From positions 62,001 to 126,000 of the forward strand of contig NZ_CP028884.1 in NCBI RefSeq assembly GCF_003606285.1: 64,000 bases of DNA. The letters are read 5' to 3'. Below the pieces are notes generated by a model. It was not told the origin of the DNA, made no database searches, and worked only from the letters and a program-made list of their open reading frames with translations. Position numbers and translations under genes: made by a program. Position 1 is the first letter of the stretch, and each line of letters begins with the position of its first letter. Positions 18,664-27,942 of the stretch are shown piece by piece. The DNA is from Borrelia turcica IST7 (lineage in GTDB: Bacteria; Spirochaetota; Spirochaetia; Borreliales; Borreliaceae).

Positions 18664-18973
18664 TATCTTCTAACTCATCAACCTTCTTCAAAAGCCAATA
18701 AGCAATATTTTTAGCAGTATCTTTTGTAATAGAAATTCCAAAAAAAGAATTTATTAAAATTATCCTTTCCTTAGAACCTTTAAGTTCTCCAGATATCTCT
18801 TCCAGCACACCTTCTTTAGTTTTAGTAAACACAATCTCCTCAGGTATTTCTGTGGATTCAAAGACAAGATCACAAAAAATCTCTCCAGTATTAGTTACAT
18901 TTCCATAAATATTATTAACAGGTACTAACTTATAATCTTCAGCTTTCTCAAATCTATAAATTATTTCTTTCAT
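18656..18973 (-). CDS. Small cytoplasmic protein, function unknown
   Basis: 105 residues, acidic at the C-terminus, no signal or membrane span. The pattern of beta strands in the first 70 residues (YKLVPVNNIYGNVTNTG, EIVFTKTKEG) followed by a helix is compatible with a small alpha/beta domain; I recognise no family. It is the first gene of a two-gene minus-strand unit with the membrane protein at 17377. There is no Shine-Dalgarno ahead of the ATG, and a TATAAT lies only seven bases upstream (18986-18981), so the mRNA may be leaderless. Confidence 0.68.
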   Translation of the reverse strand: MKEIIYRFEKAEDYKLVPVNNIYGNVTNTGEIFCDLVFESTEIPEEIVFTKTKEGVLEEISGELKGSKERIILINSFFGISITKDTAKNIAYWLLKKVDELEDNE

Positions 18974-18986
18974 AAAACGAATTATA
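18974..18986 (-). promoter_or_regulatory. Putative -10 box placing the start at the ATG (leaderless)
   Basis: TATAAT on the minus strand at 18986-18981 is followed by seven bases and then the ATG at 18973. Transcription would begin at or next to the start codon, in keeping with the missing ribosome binding site. A clear -35 is not seen. Confidence 0.45.
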
Positions 18987-19053
18987 ACATAAAGATATAC
19001 TCAAAATATAAAAGGCAAAGGATAGTCACATATTAAAAATAAAATATTAATTG

Positions 19054-19100
19054 CAAAATGATTTTCATTATCAAAATAAAACAATAAATAATGTTATACT
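19054..19100 (+). promoter_or_regulatory. Fur/PerR-box-like palindrome and -10 region of the suf genes
   Basis: The 19 bases at 19054-19072 (AATGA-TTT-TCATT core) match the classic Fur box GATAATGATAATCATTATC at 15 of 19 positions. TATACT at 19095-19100 is a good -10 with a TGT just before it; the box would cover the -35 region. Borrelia has one Fur-family regulator, BosR, so this could be its site. Both the box and its use are inferences from sequence match. Confidence 0.5.
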
Positions 19101-19165
19101 TTCTTAAAGTAAAAGCTTTTATTTTAAAATGACAACGAAATGAAAAAGAAAGGAAGCTTTAAAAA

Positions 19166-20434
19166 ATGAAGGCTCATCTTATAAAAGATACAAATAAAAA
19201 AGCTAAAATTTTAAGAAAAGATTTTCCCATTTTAAATAAAACTATAAACAATAAAAAAATTATTTATTTTGATAACGCTGCTACCTCTCAAAAACCTAAA
19301 AATGTTATTTTATCTGAAGTCGATTATTACAAAAATTATAATGCAAATGTTCACAGAAGTGGACATGAACTTGCAATTCAATCCAGCTTAAAAATAGAAG
19401 AGACAAGAAAACTTGTAAAAAGATTTATTAATGCAGAATCTAATAGAAATATAATATTTAATTCTGGAACAACAGATGGTATAAATACAGTAGCAAATTC
19501 ATTACTTTTTTCAAAAATTTTAAAAGAAAACGATGAAATCATTTTAACAAATCTAGAACATAACAGTAATTTACTTCCTTGGGTCAATATCGCTAAATAT
19601 TTAAATTTAAAAATCAAACTTGCAAAGTTTAATGAAATGGGTCTTATTCAACCCTTGCAAATACAAAACTTAATTACAGATAAAACTAAAATTATTGCTA
19701 TATCCGGCATAAGCAATATATTAGGTACTTCTCAAGATTTAGAAGCAATTGGAAAAATTGCTAAAGAAAATAAAATGATTTTTTTCGTAGACGCAGCTCA
19801 AATGGCGCCCCACACAGACATAGATGTATGCAAAATAAACTGTGATTTTTTAGTATTCTCAGGACACAAAATGCTTGCTCCAACAGGAACAGGAGTGCTA
19901 TATATCTCCAATAACATTATAGATAAACTCAATAGCTGTAAACTAGGAGGCAATACTATAGAAGATCTTTTCATAGAAAATGATGAAATTTGCTTTAAAC
20001 CTCTTGAATCACCAAATAAATTCGAATCAGGTACCCCTAATATTGCAGGAATCATCGGTCTTGGCAAAGCAATAGAATACATTAATAATGTTTCAATGGA
20101 ATTTATTAAAGAACATGACAAAGAACTCGTTAAATATTGTGTTGAACAATTAAAAGAAATTGATGAGGTTGAATTCCTTCTAAATCAAGATATTAAAAGA
20201 AAAGCAATAATATCATTTACAATAAAAGATATCCATTCACATGATATTGAAACATATCTTGATACAATGGGCATTGCAATCCGATCTGGTCGTACTTGTA
20301 CTTATCTTGCTTTTTTCTCAGAAAATATTAAAAAAAATCATCTTTTAAGAATAAGTTTTTATTTATATAACACAAAAGAAGAAATTGATACTTTTATATT
20401 TTGTCTGAAGAGAACAATAAAAGCATTTCATTAA
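19166..20434 (+). CDS. sufS: Cysteine desulfurase, SufS/Csd type
   Basis: 422 residues, class V aminotransferase fold. The PLP lysine is in FSGHKMLAPTGTGVLY, the PLP-contacting region is NLEHNSNLLPW and FFVDAAQMAPH, and the substrate cysteine lies in IRSGRTCTYL near the C-terminus. The enzyme takes sulfur from cysteine for Fe-S cluster assembly. The start has AGGAAGC upstream. The sufU gene follows at once, a SufS-SufU pair as in Gram-positive bacteria; sufB, C and D are not in this window. Confidence 0.93.
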   Translation: MKAHLIKDTNKKAKILRKDFPILNKTINNKKIIYFDNAATSQKPKNVILSEVDYYKNYNANVHRSGHELAIQSSLKIEETRKLVKRFINAESNRNIIFNSGTTDGINTVANSLLFSKILKENDEIILTNLEHNSNLLPWVNIAKYLNLKIKLAKFNEMGLIQPLQIQNLITDKTKIIAISGISNILGTSQDLEAIGKIAKENKMIFFVDAAQMAPHTDIDVCKINCDFLVFSGHKMLAPTGTGVLYISNNIIDKLNSCKLGGNTIEDLFIENDEICFKPLESPNKFESGTPNIAGIIGLGKAIEYINNVSMEFIKEHDKELVKYCVEQLKEIDEVEFLLNQDIKRKAIISFTIKDIHSHDIETYLDTMGIAIRSGRTCTYLAFFSENIKKNHLLRISFYLYNTKEEIDTFIFCLKRTIKAFH

Positions 20435-20500
20435 ACCCTTTACAAGAATCCTTTATTACTTTATATTGATTTAATCAAATAAACTACTTAAAATTGAAAT

Positions 20501-20902
20501 ATGCTCTCAGAGAAAATAAAAAAAGAACTAATAAGGCTTAGTAAAATAAGTAAATACACTTTTAAAACAGATAAAAATCAAAATTTAGTATATAAGTCTA
20601 ATTGTGGTGACCAAATAGCCTTTCAAATAAACATGAACAACGATAAAATCAGATTAAAATACAATGCATCGGGATGCATTATTCTTCTTGCAAGCGCTTA
20701 TACATTAACTAAAATATGTGACAACAAATCTAGAAAAGAAATACTAGAAATCATCACAAAGGCAATTAATAAAAATTTTGAAAGTTTAGAAGAAATTGAT
20801 ACAAGTCTTAAAAATTTTGAAAATTTCATACATACAAATAGACAAAATTGCTTCATACTGCCTTATAAAGCCCTAAATGAAAGCTTAAATATAATGAAAT
20901 AA
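20501..20902 (+). CDS. sufU: SufU-like iron-sulfur scaffold / sulfur acceptor
   Basis: 133 residues with the three conserved cysteines of SufU/IscU: KSNCGDQIAF (with the following Asp), ASGCIILLASA and RQNCFILPYKAL. SufU receives sulfur from SufS. The family's usual GxGC reads ASGC here. It has no obvious Shine-Dalgarno. A small palindrome, TTGATTTAATCAA (20466-20478), lies 22 bases upstream in the 66-base gap after sufS. Confidence 0.9.
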   Translation: MLSEKIKKELIRLSKISKYTFKTDKNQNLVYKSNCGDQIAFQINMNNDKIRLKYNASGCIILLASAYTLTKICDNKSRKEILEIITKAINKNFESLEEIDTSLKNFENFIHTNRQNCFILPYKALNESLNIMK

Positions 20903-20924
20903 CTTTTAATTTAAGGAGAATTAC

Positions 20925-22461
20925 ATGAAAATATATTCCCACTCATCCATAGGATATGATGGAGAACTAATTGAAATTGAAGTAGATATTAGAAAGGGAA
21001 TACCAGGTATTGATATTGTTGGGCTTGCTGGAAGTGAAATTAAAGAATCAAGAGAAAGAGTAAAAGCAGCTATTAAAAACTCAGAATTCAGTTTTCCAAA
21101 AGACAGAATATTAATAAATCTTGCACCAGCAGGTATCAAAAAAATTGGAACTGCAATTGACCTCTCAATTGCAACAAGTATTATAACTACAAATGAAAAT
21201 AAAAATAATAATTTAGGTATTTTAATATTAGGAGAATTACAATTAGACGGAAAAATAAGGGCAATTAAGGGGGTGTTACCTGCTATATCACTTGCAAAGG
21301 AAAGAGGTATTAAGTGTATAATCATACCTTTTGACAATCTAGAAGAAGGTCTTTTAATAAATAATCTAAACATTTGGGGAGTTAAAACTTTAAAAGAAAC
21401 TCTGGAGATAGTAGAGCATCTTAATAAGAATATATTTCCAACAAAACACACAATTGATTTTACAAAAGAAGACAATACAGAGGAGTCTGAAGAAACATTT
21501 GAATATGATTTTAACAACATAAAAGGACACCATAGAATGAAAAGGGCAATTGAAATTGCAATTGCCGGGGGACATAATCTTATGTTATTTGGTCCGCCTG
21601 GAAGTGGAAAAACTATTAGTATCAAATGCATAAAATCAATCCTACCCCCACTTACAAATAAAGAATTAATTGAAACAAACAGAATCTGGTCAGTAGCGGG
21701 CAAATTAATAGATACAAAAATAATAAAACAAAGACCATTCAGACAACCTCATCATACTGCAAGCAAAGAAGGAATAATTGGTGGTGGTTCTAATGCATTA
21801 CCTGGAGAAGTATCAATGGCACACAATGGAATTTTATTCTTAGATGAAGCTTTAGAATTTCAAAAATCAATCTTGCAATCTCTACGCGAGCCCATTGAAG
21901 ATAAAACAATCTCAATTGTAAGAGCAAGTGCAAAATCATTCAAATATCCTGCAAATTTTCAGTTAGTCATCGCTACAAACCCTTGTCCATGCGGCAATCT
22001 TGGTAAAAAAGATATAGAATGTTTCTGCTCTCAACAAGAGGTTTCAAACTACTGGAAAAAACTTGGAGCAGCAATGCTTGATAGGATTGATATTAGAGTT
22101 CCAACCAAACCAGTGAACAATGAAAAATTATTCCAAGAAAAAAGTGAAAGTTCAAGTGAAATAAGAAAGAGAATATTAAAAGCAAGGGATATCCAAAGCA
22201 AAAGATATGAAAATATTGAAAGCATACACAAAAATTCCGACCTTAAGCCAGAACATATTACGATGTACTGTGAGTTAGATAAAATATTAAAAGATGAATT
22301 GATTTACATTTTAAATAAACTTAATATATCATCAAGAGCCACTCATTCAATATTAAAAATTGCAAGAACAATTTCTGATTTAAAGGAAGAAAACCATATC
22401 TCAAGAGAATCATTACTAGAAGCCATTGAGCACAGAAAAAGTGGTGAACAACTTATTGAAG

Positions 22462-22469
<8 letters not shown>
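20925..22469 (+). CDS. comM: ComM-family (YifB) Mg-chelatase-like AAA+ ATPase
   Basis: 514 residues. An N-terminal Lon-like domain (about 1-170, with GIPGIDIVGLAGSEIKESRE) is followed by an AAA+ module with Walker A LFGPPGSGKTISIK, Walker B GILFLDEALEF and sensor region VIATNPCPCG, then a C-terminal Mg-chelatase domain with the two Cys pairs (CPCGNLG and ECFCS). ComM is a hexameric branch-migration helicase used in recombination of incoming DNA; in a species without known natural transformation its job is probably general recombination. AAGGAGAA precedes the ATG. A hairpin terminator overlaps the stop. Confidence 0.93.
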
Positions 22470-23439
<970 letters not shown>

Positions 23440-23450
23440 TCATCTCCATC

Positions 23451-23482
23451 TAAAATTATTTTATATCAATAAAATAATTTTA
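23451..23482. promoter_or_regulatory. Palindrome upstream of ldh
   Basis: A perfect 13-bp inverted repeat (23451-23463 and 23470-23482, loop TATCAA) begins 15 bases before the ldh ATG. On the minus strand TATAAA falls across its loop, so it covers the likely -10 and could be an operator or a 5' leader hairpin. All-A/T arms of this size can arise by chance. The rest of the 201-base gap down to 23637 holds nothing I can name. Confidence 0.4.
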
Positions 23483-23637
23483 TAACATTTTAAAATACTT
23501 TTCCAACATTTTTAATAAGAATTAAATATCTAATAAGTTATCTAAAAATGCATTTAAACAACTTAATAGTAAAATTATAAAAATAAATAAGTTAAATAAC
23601 AAAACAATTAAATAAACTAATAAAGTTTTAATCAAAA

Positions 23638-24624
23638 CTAAAAATTGTCATAACTTAATTTTATAAGTCTTTTAACCTCTTCAAACTGAGTTTCATCTTT
23701 AAATGTAATTTCAATGTTTGCTGGAGTACAATAATGCCCTATATCTGTAACATCTCTAATAAATCCATTAACCTCATCTAATTTTTTATTCTTATCTTTT
23801 ATAAAAACCAATACTTTTTTTTTCAAAAACTGTATCGCACAAAAAATTTTACCCGATTTAGTAAATTTCGTATAATACTCCATTTCATATTTCTCCACAT
23901 TATCTAGACCCAAAATAAAATTCTCCAATATTTTATTTAAATTTTGTACTTCAACACTTGATTTCGCCAATTTCTTTAGATTACTTGTTGATAAAAAATC
24001 TTTTTTGTCATTTTTTTGAGAAACTACATCATGTACCTTTTCTGATTGAGATACATTTTTACTTTTCTTATTCTTAGAAACTTTAATATCACTATCACCA
24101 GCAGGATAAGTAGTTAATTTTAATGTTATTAAATTATCTTCATACATATCATACTCTACAAGAATAATTTCTGAAGAATCTCTTTTGGCCTGAGTCTTAG
24201 CTTCTCCTTCGAATTTTCTGGCCACACAAATAATCTTAGTTGAATCAAAATCTACATTATTGTACTTCTCAGAAGTTTGACCAAACCTCTTTATAATCGC
24301 AAGCAAAAAATCACTCTTCCTATCTTTCAATATCTCATCATATCCAACAGCCTGCAAAACATGCATAGGACTTGAATTTTTCTTATACTCAAATATCACA
24401 GGAACAACACCATCACTTGTTTCCATAATTCCAACTGTATCTATTCTTTTATCTCCTATCTTAAATTCAGTCGCTATTAACTTCACTTTGAAAAAAGTTT
24501 CTAAATGACACTCAAATATTTTTTGTATATCTTTTTCAGGTTTAATATGTAAATTTTCCAACTTAATTACTTTATTTTCAGAAAAAAGCTTGAAAAATTT
24601 CATTGCATGCGATAATTCTTTCAT
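23638..24624 (-). CDS. PD-(D/E)xK nuclease-like protein with C-terminal DUF5655 domain
   Basis: 328 residues. The N-terminal part has a restriction-endonuclease-like core: Glu in IFECHLE (about 36-42), Asp62 in RIDTVGIM, Glu79-Tyr-Lys81 in VIFEYKK and Gln91 in HVLQAVGYDEIL. Residues about 170-215 are a Lys/Ser-rich linker. Residues about 216-328 are a DUF5655-type domain (NKILENFILGLDNVEKYE, then FIRDVTDIGHY and EEVKRLIKLSYDNF) shared with the next gene. No helicase or methylase is nearby. In the B. burgdorferi order I know, ldh and lepA are adjacent, so this is extra. A promoter (TTGATT-N18-TATAAT) ends eight bases from the ATG, so the mRNA may be leaderless. DNA target and role are unknown. 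Confidence 0.75.
   Translation of the reverse strand: MKELSHAMKFFKLFSENKVIKLENLHIKPEKDIQKIFECHLETFFKVKLIATEFKIGDKRIDTVGIMETSDGVVPVIFEYKKNSSPMHVLQAVGYDEILKDRKSDFLLAIIKRFGQTSEKYNNVDFDSTKIICVARKFEGEAKTQAKRDSSEIILVEYDMYEDNLITLKLTTYPAGDSDIKVSKNKKSKNVSQSEKVHDVVSQKNDKKDFLSTSNLKKLAKSSVEVQNLNKILENFILGLDNVEKYEMEYYTKFTKSGKIFCAIQFLKKKVLVFIKDKNKKLDEVNGFIRDVTDIGHYCTPANIEITFKDETQFEEVKRLIKLSYDNF
23894..23970. repeat. 77-base block shared with the upstream paralog, copy 1
   Basis: Matches 24911-24987 at 71 of 77 bases by hand alignment. It encodes the start of the DUF5655 domain (LAKSSVEVQNLNKILENF region). The similarity is higher than over the rest of the domain, suggesting recent duplication or gene conversion. 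Confidence 0.8.
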
Positions 24625-24632
24625 ATTTATAT

Positions 24633-24662
24633 ATTATATACAAAATTAATTACATAAATCAA
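24633..24662 (-). promoter_or_regulatory. Promoter for the nuclease-like gene at 23638
   Basis: TTGATT (24662-24657), 18-base spacer, TATAAT (24638-24633). The ATG follows after eight bases and no Shine-Dalgarno is present. The -35 lies within the last codons of the upstream paralog. Confidence 0.55.
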
Positions 24663-25773
24663 AACTTAATCTTATGAGTCTTTTAACCTCTTCAAATTGT
24701 GATTCATCTACAAAAACAATTTCAATATTCCCATTCCCATAAGTTCCAATACCACTAACATCACGAACAAAACCTTCTTTTAAACATACCTTTTCCAAAG
24801 GAACTTTAACTGTAATTAGTATTACATTCCTTTTAGGTCTAAATACTAAATCTGCAAAAAGTTTACCACCAACAATCCTATATCCTGTATAATGTTGACT
24901 TTCATATTTTTCCACATTATCTAGAGTAAAAATAAAATTCTCCAATATTTTATTTAAATTTTGCACTTCAATACTTGATTTTGCCAATCTTTCTAAATTT
25001 TTAGTATTCTCTTCATTAGATCTATTATTATTATTTAAAGTTTTCTCATCAATCATCCTAGATACTACCACCCTATTATTTCGTAATGCACAACTTGGAA
25101 AAAGTATCTCACTAAACACACTTCTTACTACATTTTTAGCATCCAATAATGCTGGCTTTTTAAATTCAATTTTTCTATTTATAAATCTAATAAAATCGTC
25201 ACTTGGATTACTTGCCTCTGTTTTCAAATATTGAGAAACAAATTTTCTATATCTTATTTCCCTTGCAAATGACTTCACTACTCGGACATCAAAATCTTTC
25301 CTACAAAATTTTCTTAAGTTATCAATGCTCTCAAGAGTAATTTCCTCTAAATTCACAACCATAAAAGGTTCTGTATCCAATAAATTATCATTACTTAAAT
25401 CAGTAAAAAATTGATACTCAAGCCCATTGGTCAAAATTCCAAATTCAACAGATCTTTTAGGTTTAAGATTATTAAAATAATTTACCAATTGTTCAACATG
25501 CCTTTCTAAATTCTCACTATGATGCTTAACTTCCATTAAAATAATACCCTGATTATTTTCTAATAAGAGAGCATAATCTACTTTTTTTGCATTCTTATTA
25601 GAAAAATCAGCTGTAAATTCAGGTTCAACAATAAGAGGATTGGTGTAATCATAGCCCAATATTGTTAAAAGAGGTAAAACAAGGTGATGTTTTGTAGCCT
25701 CTTCAAGTAAAACACTATCTTTAACTTCCCTAACTTTTTTACTCAAGCTCATTATATGTCTTTTAAATTGCAT
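24646..25773 (-). CDS. Type I restriction R N-terminal-like (HSDR_N_2) protein with DUF5655 domain
   Basis: 375 residues. Residues about 9-150 follow the HSDR_N_2 pattern of stand-alone type I restriction N-termini: Glu25 in LLEEATKHHLVLPLL, Asp66 in KKVDYALLL, Glu81-Val-Lys83 in ILMEVKHHSENLE and Gln95 in HVEQLVNYF, then FGILTNGLEYQFFTD. These residues would make a PD-(D/E)xK active site. Residues about 265-375 are a DUF5655-type domain closely related to that of the neighbouring gene. AAGGATTAAAA precedes the ATG. There is no helicase domain or hsdM/hsdS partner in the window. It lies between the other nuclease-like gene and the pseudogene, forming a tandem family. Possible roles are DNA defence or repair; both are inference. 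Confidence 0.77.
   Translation of the reverse strand: MQFKRHIMSLSKKVREVKDSVLLEEATKHHLVLPLLTILGYDYTNPLIVEPEFTADFSNKNAKKVDYALLLENNQGIILMEVKHHSENLERHVEQLVNYFNNLKPKRSVEFGILTNGLEYQFFTDLSNDNLLDTEPFMVVNLEEITLESIDNLRKFCRKDFDVRVVKSFAREIRYRKFVSQYLKTEASNPSDDFIRFINRKIEFKKPALLDAKNVVRSVFSEILFPSCALRNNRVVVSRMIDEKTLNNNNRSNEENTKNLERLAKSSIEVQNLNKILENFIFTLDNVEKYESQHYTGYRIVGGKLFADLVFRPKRNVILITVKVPLEKVCLKEGFVRDVSGIGTYGNGNIEIVFVDESQFEEVKRLIRLSFDLCN
24911..24987. repeat. 77-base block shared with the downstream paralog, copy 2
   Basis: Partner of 23894-23970 (71 of 77 identical), in the same orientation, 1,017 bases apart. Direct repeats of this kind would allow recombination that deletes one gene and fuses the two. 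Confidence 0.8.
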
Positions 25774-25879
25774 TTTTAATCCTTTTTTCCCTTATAAAAT
25801 ATTTTTAAACTTATCATTCTACTTGAAAAAACCTCATACACATAAAAACTCCTTAACATTTTTACATTAAAATATAAAT

Positions 25880-25933
25880 TAAATATCTTATAAAATTTAA
25901 ATATTATCATAACTAAATTTTATAAGATATTTA
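25880..25933. repeat. Perfect 20-bp inverted repeat
   Basis: Arms at 25880-25899 and 25914-25933 are exact reverse complements with a 14-base loop. The right arm contains the C-terminal codons of the degenerate third nuclease copy. It could be that gene's terminator or a duplication scar. The surrounding non-coding sequence (25774-25879 and 26040-26142) shows nothing else that I can name beyond the pseudogene. Confidence 0.8.
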
Positions 25934-26039
25934 TTGAAATATAATCAAACACTTGCTTATTAACAGCTTCACTAAAAACAGAATCTTTATTTATTTGTAC
26001 TTTTTTAATTAACTCCTCTATTCTCTCAATAAATTTCAC
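25897..26039 (-). pseudogene. Remnant of a third HSDR_N_2/DUF5655 gene with internal deletion
   Basis: A GTG at 26039 has a strong AAAGGAGAGG seven bases ahead and opens a 39-codon frame ending at 25920. Its residues ELIKKVQINKDSVFSEAVNK align with SLSKKVREVKDSVLLEEATK of the gene at 24646. In another frame, 25938-25897 encodes FNKYLIKFSYDNI and a stop, matching the end of the gene at 23638 (EEVKRLIKLSYDNF). So the two ends of a paralog are joined after loss of about 300 codons and a frameshift. The first part might still be translated as a short peptide. Confidence 0.7.
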
Positions 26040-26142
26040 TTACTTTCCTCTCCTTTAAGTTATAAACTTATATTTAATACATTTAAAATTCTCTACTACA
26101 AACTAATTAAAACCAATAAAACATCCAAAATAACTCATATAT

Positions 26143-27942
26143 CTACTTATCATCTGACTTAAGCACAGAAAGAAATGCACTTTGAGGTATTTCAACATTT
26201 CCTATCATCTTCATTCGTTTCTTCCCCTCCTTTTGCTTTTCTAAAAGTTTTCTTTTACGAGTAATATCACCACCATAACATTTAGCAGTAACATCTTTTC
26301 TAACAGGTGAGATTGTCTCACGAGCAATAATATTTGAACCAATAGCTCCCTGAATAGCTATTTTAAACTGCTGTCTTGCAATCTCTTCCTTTAATTTTTT
26401 ACAAATACCCGTAGCCTTTGTCCTTGCACTATCTCTAAAGACCAACTGAGATAGTGCATCAACTCTGTCCCCATTAACTAAAATATCCAATTTAACTAAA
26501 TCTGTTTCCTCATAACCTAATAATTCATAATCAAAAGAAGCATATCCGCGACTTACAGATTTAATTTTATCGTAAAAATCAAAAAGTATTTCTGCAAGTG
26601 GCATTTTATAAATAATCTCAACACGTTTTGTATCAAGGTAAATTAAGTTTTCTTGTATTCCTCTTTTAAGTAAACAAATACTCATAACATTCCCTAAAAA
26701 CTCAGTAGGGACAATAATATTAGCTCTAATATAAGGTTCAAGAGCATTCTCAATATACTCATTTCCAGGAAATTGTTCAGGACTCTCAATAAAATAAGGA
26801 TCTCCCTTTTTAGGAACAATTTTATAACGAACCGAAGGAGAAGTTAAGATTACATTAAGATCAAACTCACGCTCAATTCTTTCCTGAATTACTTCTAAAT
26901 GCAGCAACCCTAAAAATCCACATTTAAATCCATGACCAAGGGCAGCTGAAGCATCTTTTTCAAAAGTAAGCGATGCATCATTAAGCTTGAGTCTATCCAT
27001 CGCCTTTAAAAGATCATCATACTGATTAGCATCAACCGGATAAACAGAAGAAAATACCACAGGCTTAACTTCCTTAAATCCTTCAAGAGGAAAACTTGCT
27101 GGTTCATCGAAAAAAGTTACAGTATCTCCAATCTTCACATCTGATATATTCTTTATCCCCGCAATGAAATAACCAACATCGCCAGCCTCCAAAACATCCC
27201 TTCTTTCAAGTAATATTCTAAAGATTCCAATCTCTTCGACTAAATATTCCCTATCTGCATGCATCAATTTAATTTTATCACCCGTCTTGATCCGACCTTC
27301 AAAAATTCTAAAATGTACAATAACACCACGATAAGAATCATAATGCGAGTCAAAAATTAAAGCCTTCAATGCATTACTAACACTACCCTTAGGAGACGGA
27401 ACATATTTACAAATAGACTCAAGCAACTCATCAATTCCTATTCCATTCTTAGCAGATATTGGAACAGCAATATTTGAATCTAGGCCTAAATCACGTTCTA
27501 TTTGTTCTTTTACAAAATCAATATTCGCACTTGGTAAATCTATTTTATTAATAACAGGAATAATTTCAAGATTATGTTCAAATGCCATATAAAAGTTAGA
27601 AACAGTTTGAGCCTCAATTCCTTGGCTTGCATCAATAAGTAAAAGTGCGCCCTCACAAGATGAAATTGCTCTTGAAACTTCATAAGAAAAATCAACATGA
27701 CCTGGTGTATCTACAAAATTAAGCTCATAAATATTTCCATCATTGCTCTTATATTCAATAGTAACAGCTTGACTCTTAATTGTAATGCCCCTCTCCCTTT
27801 CAATATCCATGCTATCAAGCATTTGACTTTTAAAATCTCGATCTGAGACTATCTTGGCCTTCTGTATAAATCTATCCGCCAAGGTTGACTTACCATGATC
27901 AATATGTGCAATAATGCAAAAATTTTTTTTATAAGAACTAAT
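26143..27942 (-). CDS. lepA: Elongation factor 4 (LepA), with a non-standard start
   Basis: LepA is a ribosome-binding translational GTPase. G2-G5 are clear: RERGITIKS, DTPGHVDFSYE, NKIDLP and SAKNG, and the family-specific C-terminus with GGDITRKRKLLEKQK is complete. The essential G1 loop AHIDHGKST lies upstream of the first in-frame TTG (27882), which would remove it. The open frame continues to a TGA at 27960 and contains no ATG, GTG or TTG before the G1 loop; it reads FREFEISSYKKNFCII. AGGGAG (27954-27949) is six bases from an ATT codon at 27942, which I take as the start (599 residues, close to the family's 600). A TTT directly before GAG ATT could be a mutated TTG. The gene is last in its run, after the protein at 27990. 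Confidence 0.9.
   Translation of the reverse strand: MSSYKKNFCIIAHIDHGKSTLADRFIQKAKIVSDRDFKSQMLDSMDIERERGITIKSQAVTIEYKSNDGNIYELNFVDTPGHVDFSYEVSRAISSCEGALLLIDASQGIEAQTVSNFYMAFEHNLEIIPVINKIDLPSANIDFVKEQIERDLGLDSNIAVPISAKNGIGIDELLESICKYVPSPKGSVSNALKALIFDSHYDSYRGVIVHFRIFEGRIKTGDKIKLMHADREYLVEEIGIFRILLERRDVLEAGDVGYFIAGIKNISDVKIGDTVTFFDEPASFPLEGFKEVKPVVFSSVYPVDANQYDDLLKAMDRLKLNDASLTFEKDASAALGHGFKCGFLGLLHLEVIQERIEREFDLNVILTSPSVRYKIVPKKGDPYFIESPEQFPGNEYIENALEPYIRANIIVPTEFLGNVMSICLLKRGIQENLIYLDTKRVEIIYKMPLAEILFDFYDKIKSVSRGYASFDYELLGYEETDLVKLDILVNGDRVDALSQLVFRDSARTKATGICKKLKEEIARQQFKIAIQGAIGSNIIARETISPVRKDVTAKCYGGDITRKRKLLEKQKEGKKRMKMIGNVEIPQSAFLSVLKSDDK

Noticed and set aside
20921-21703. Minus-strand frame of 260 codons opposite comM
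   Set aside because: A mirror of the conserved ComM ATPase reading frame; no family resemblance, no start signal.
26143-27882. lepA starting at the TTG at 27882
   Set aside because: It would begin after the G1 loop AHIDHGKST, which is encoded in frame just upstream, so the protein would be dead.
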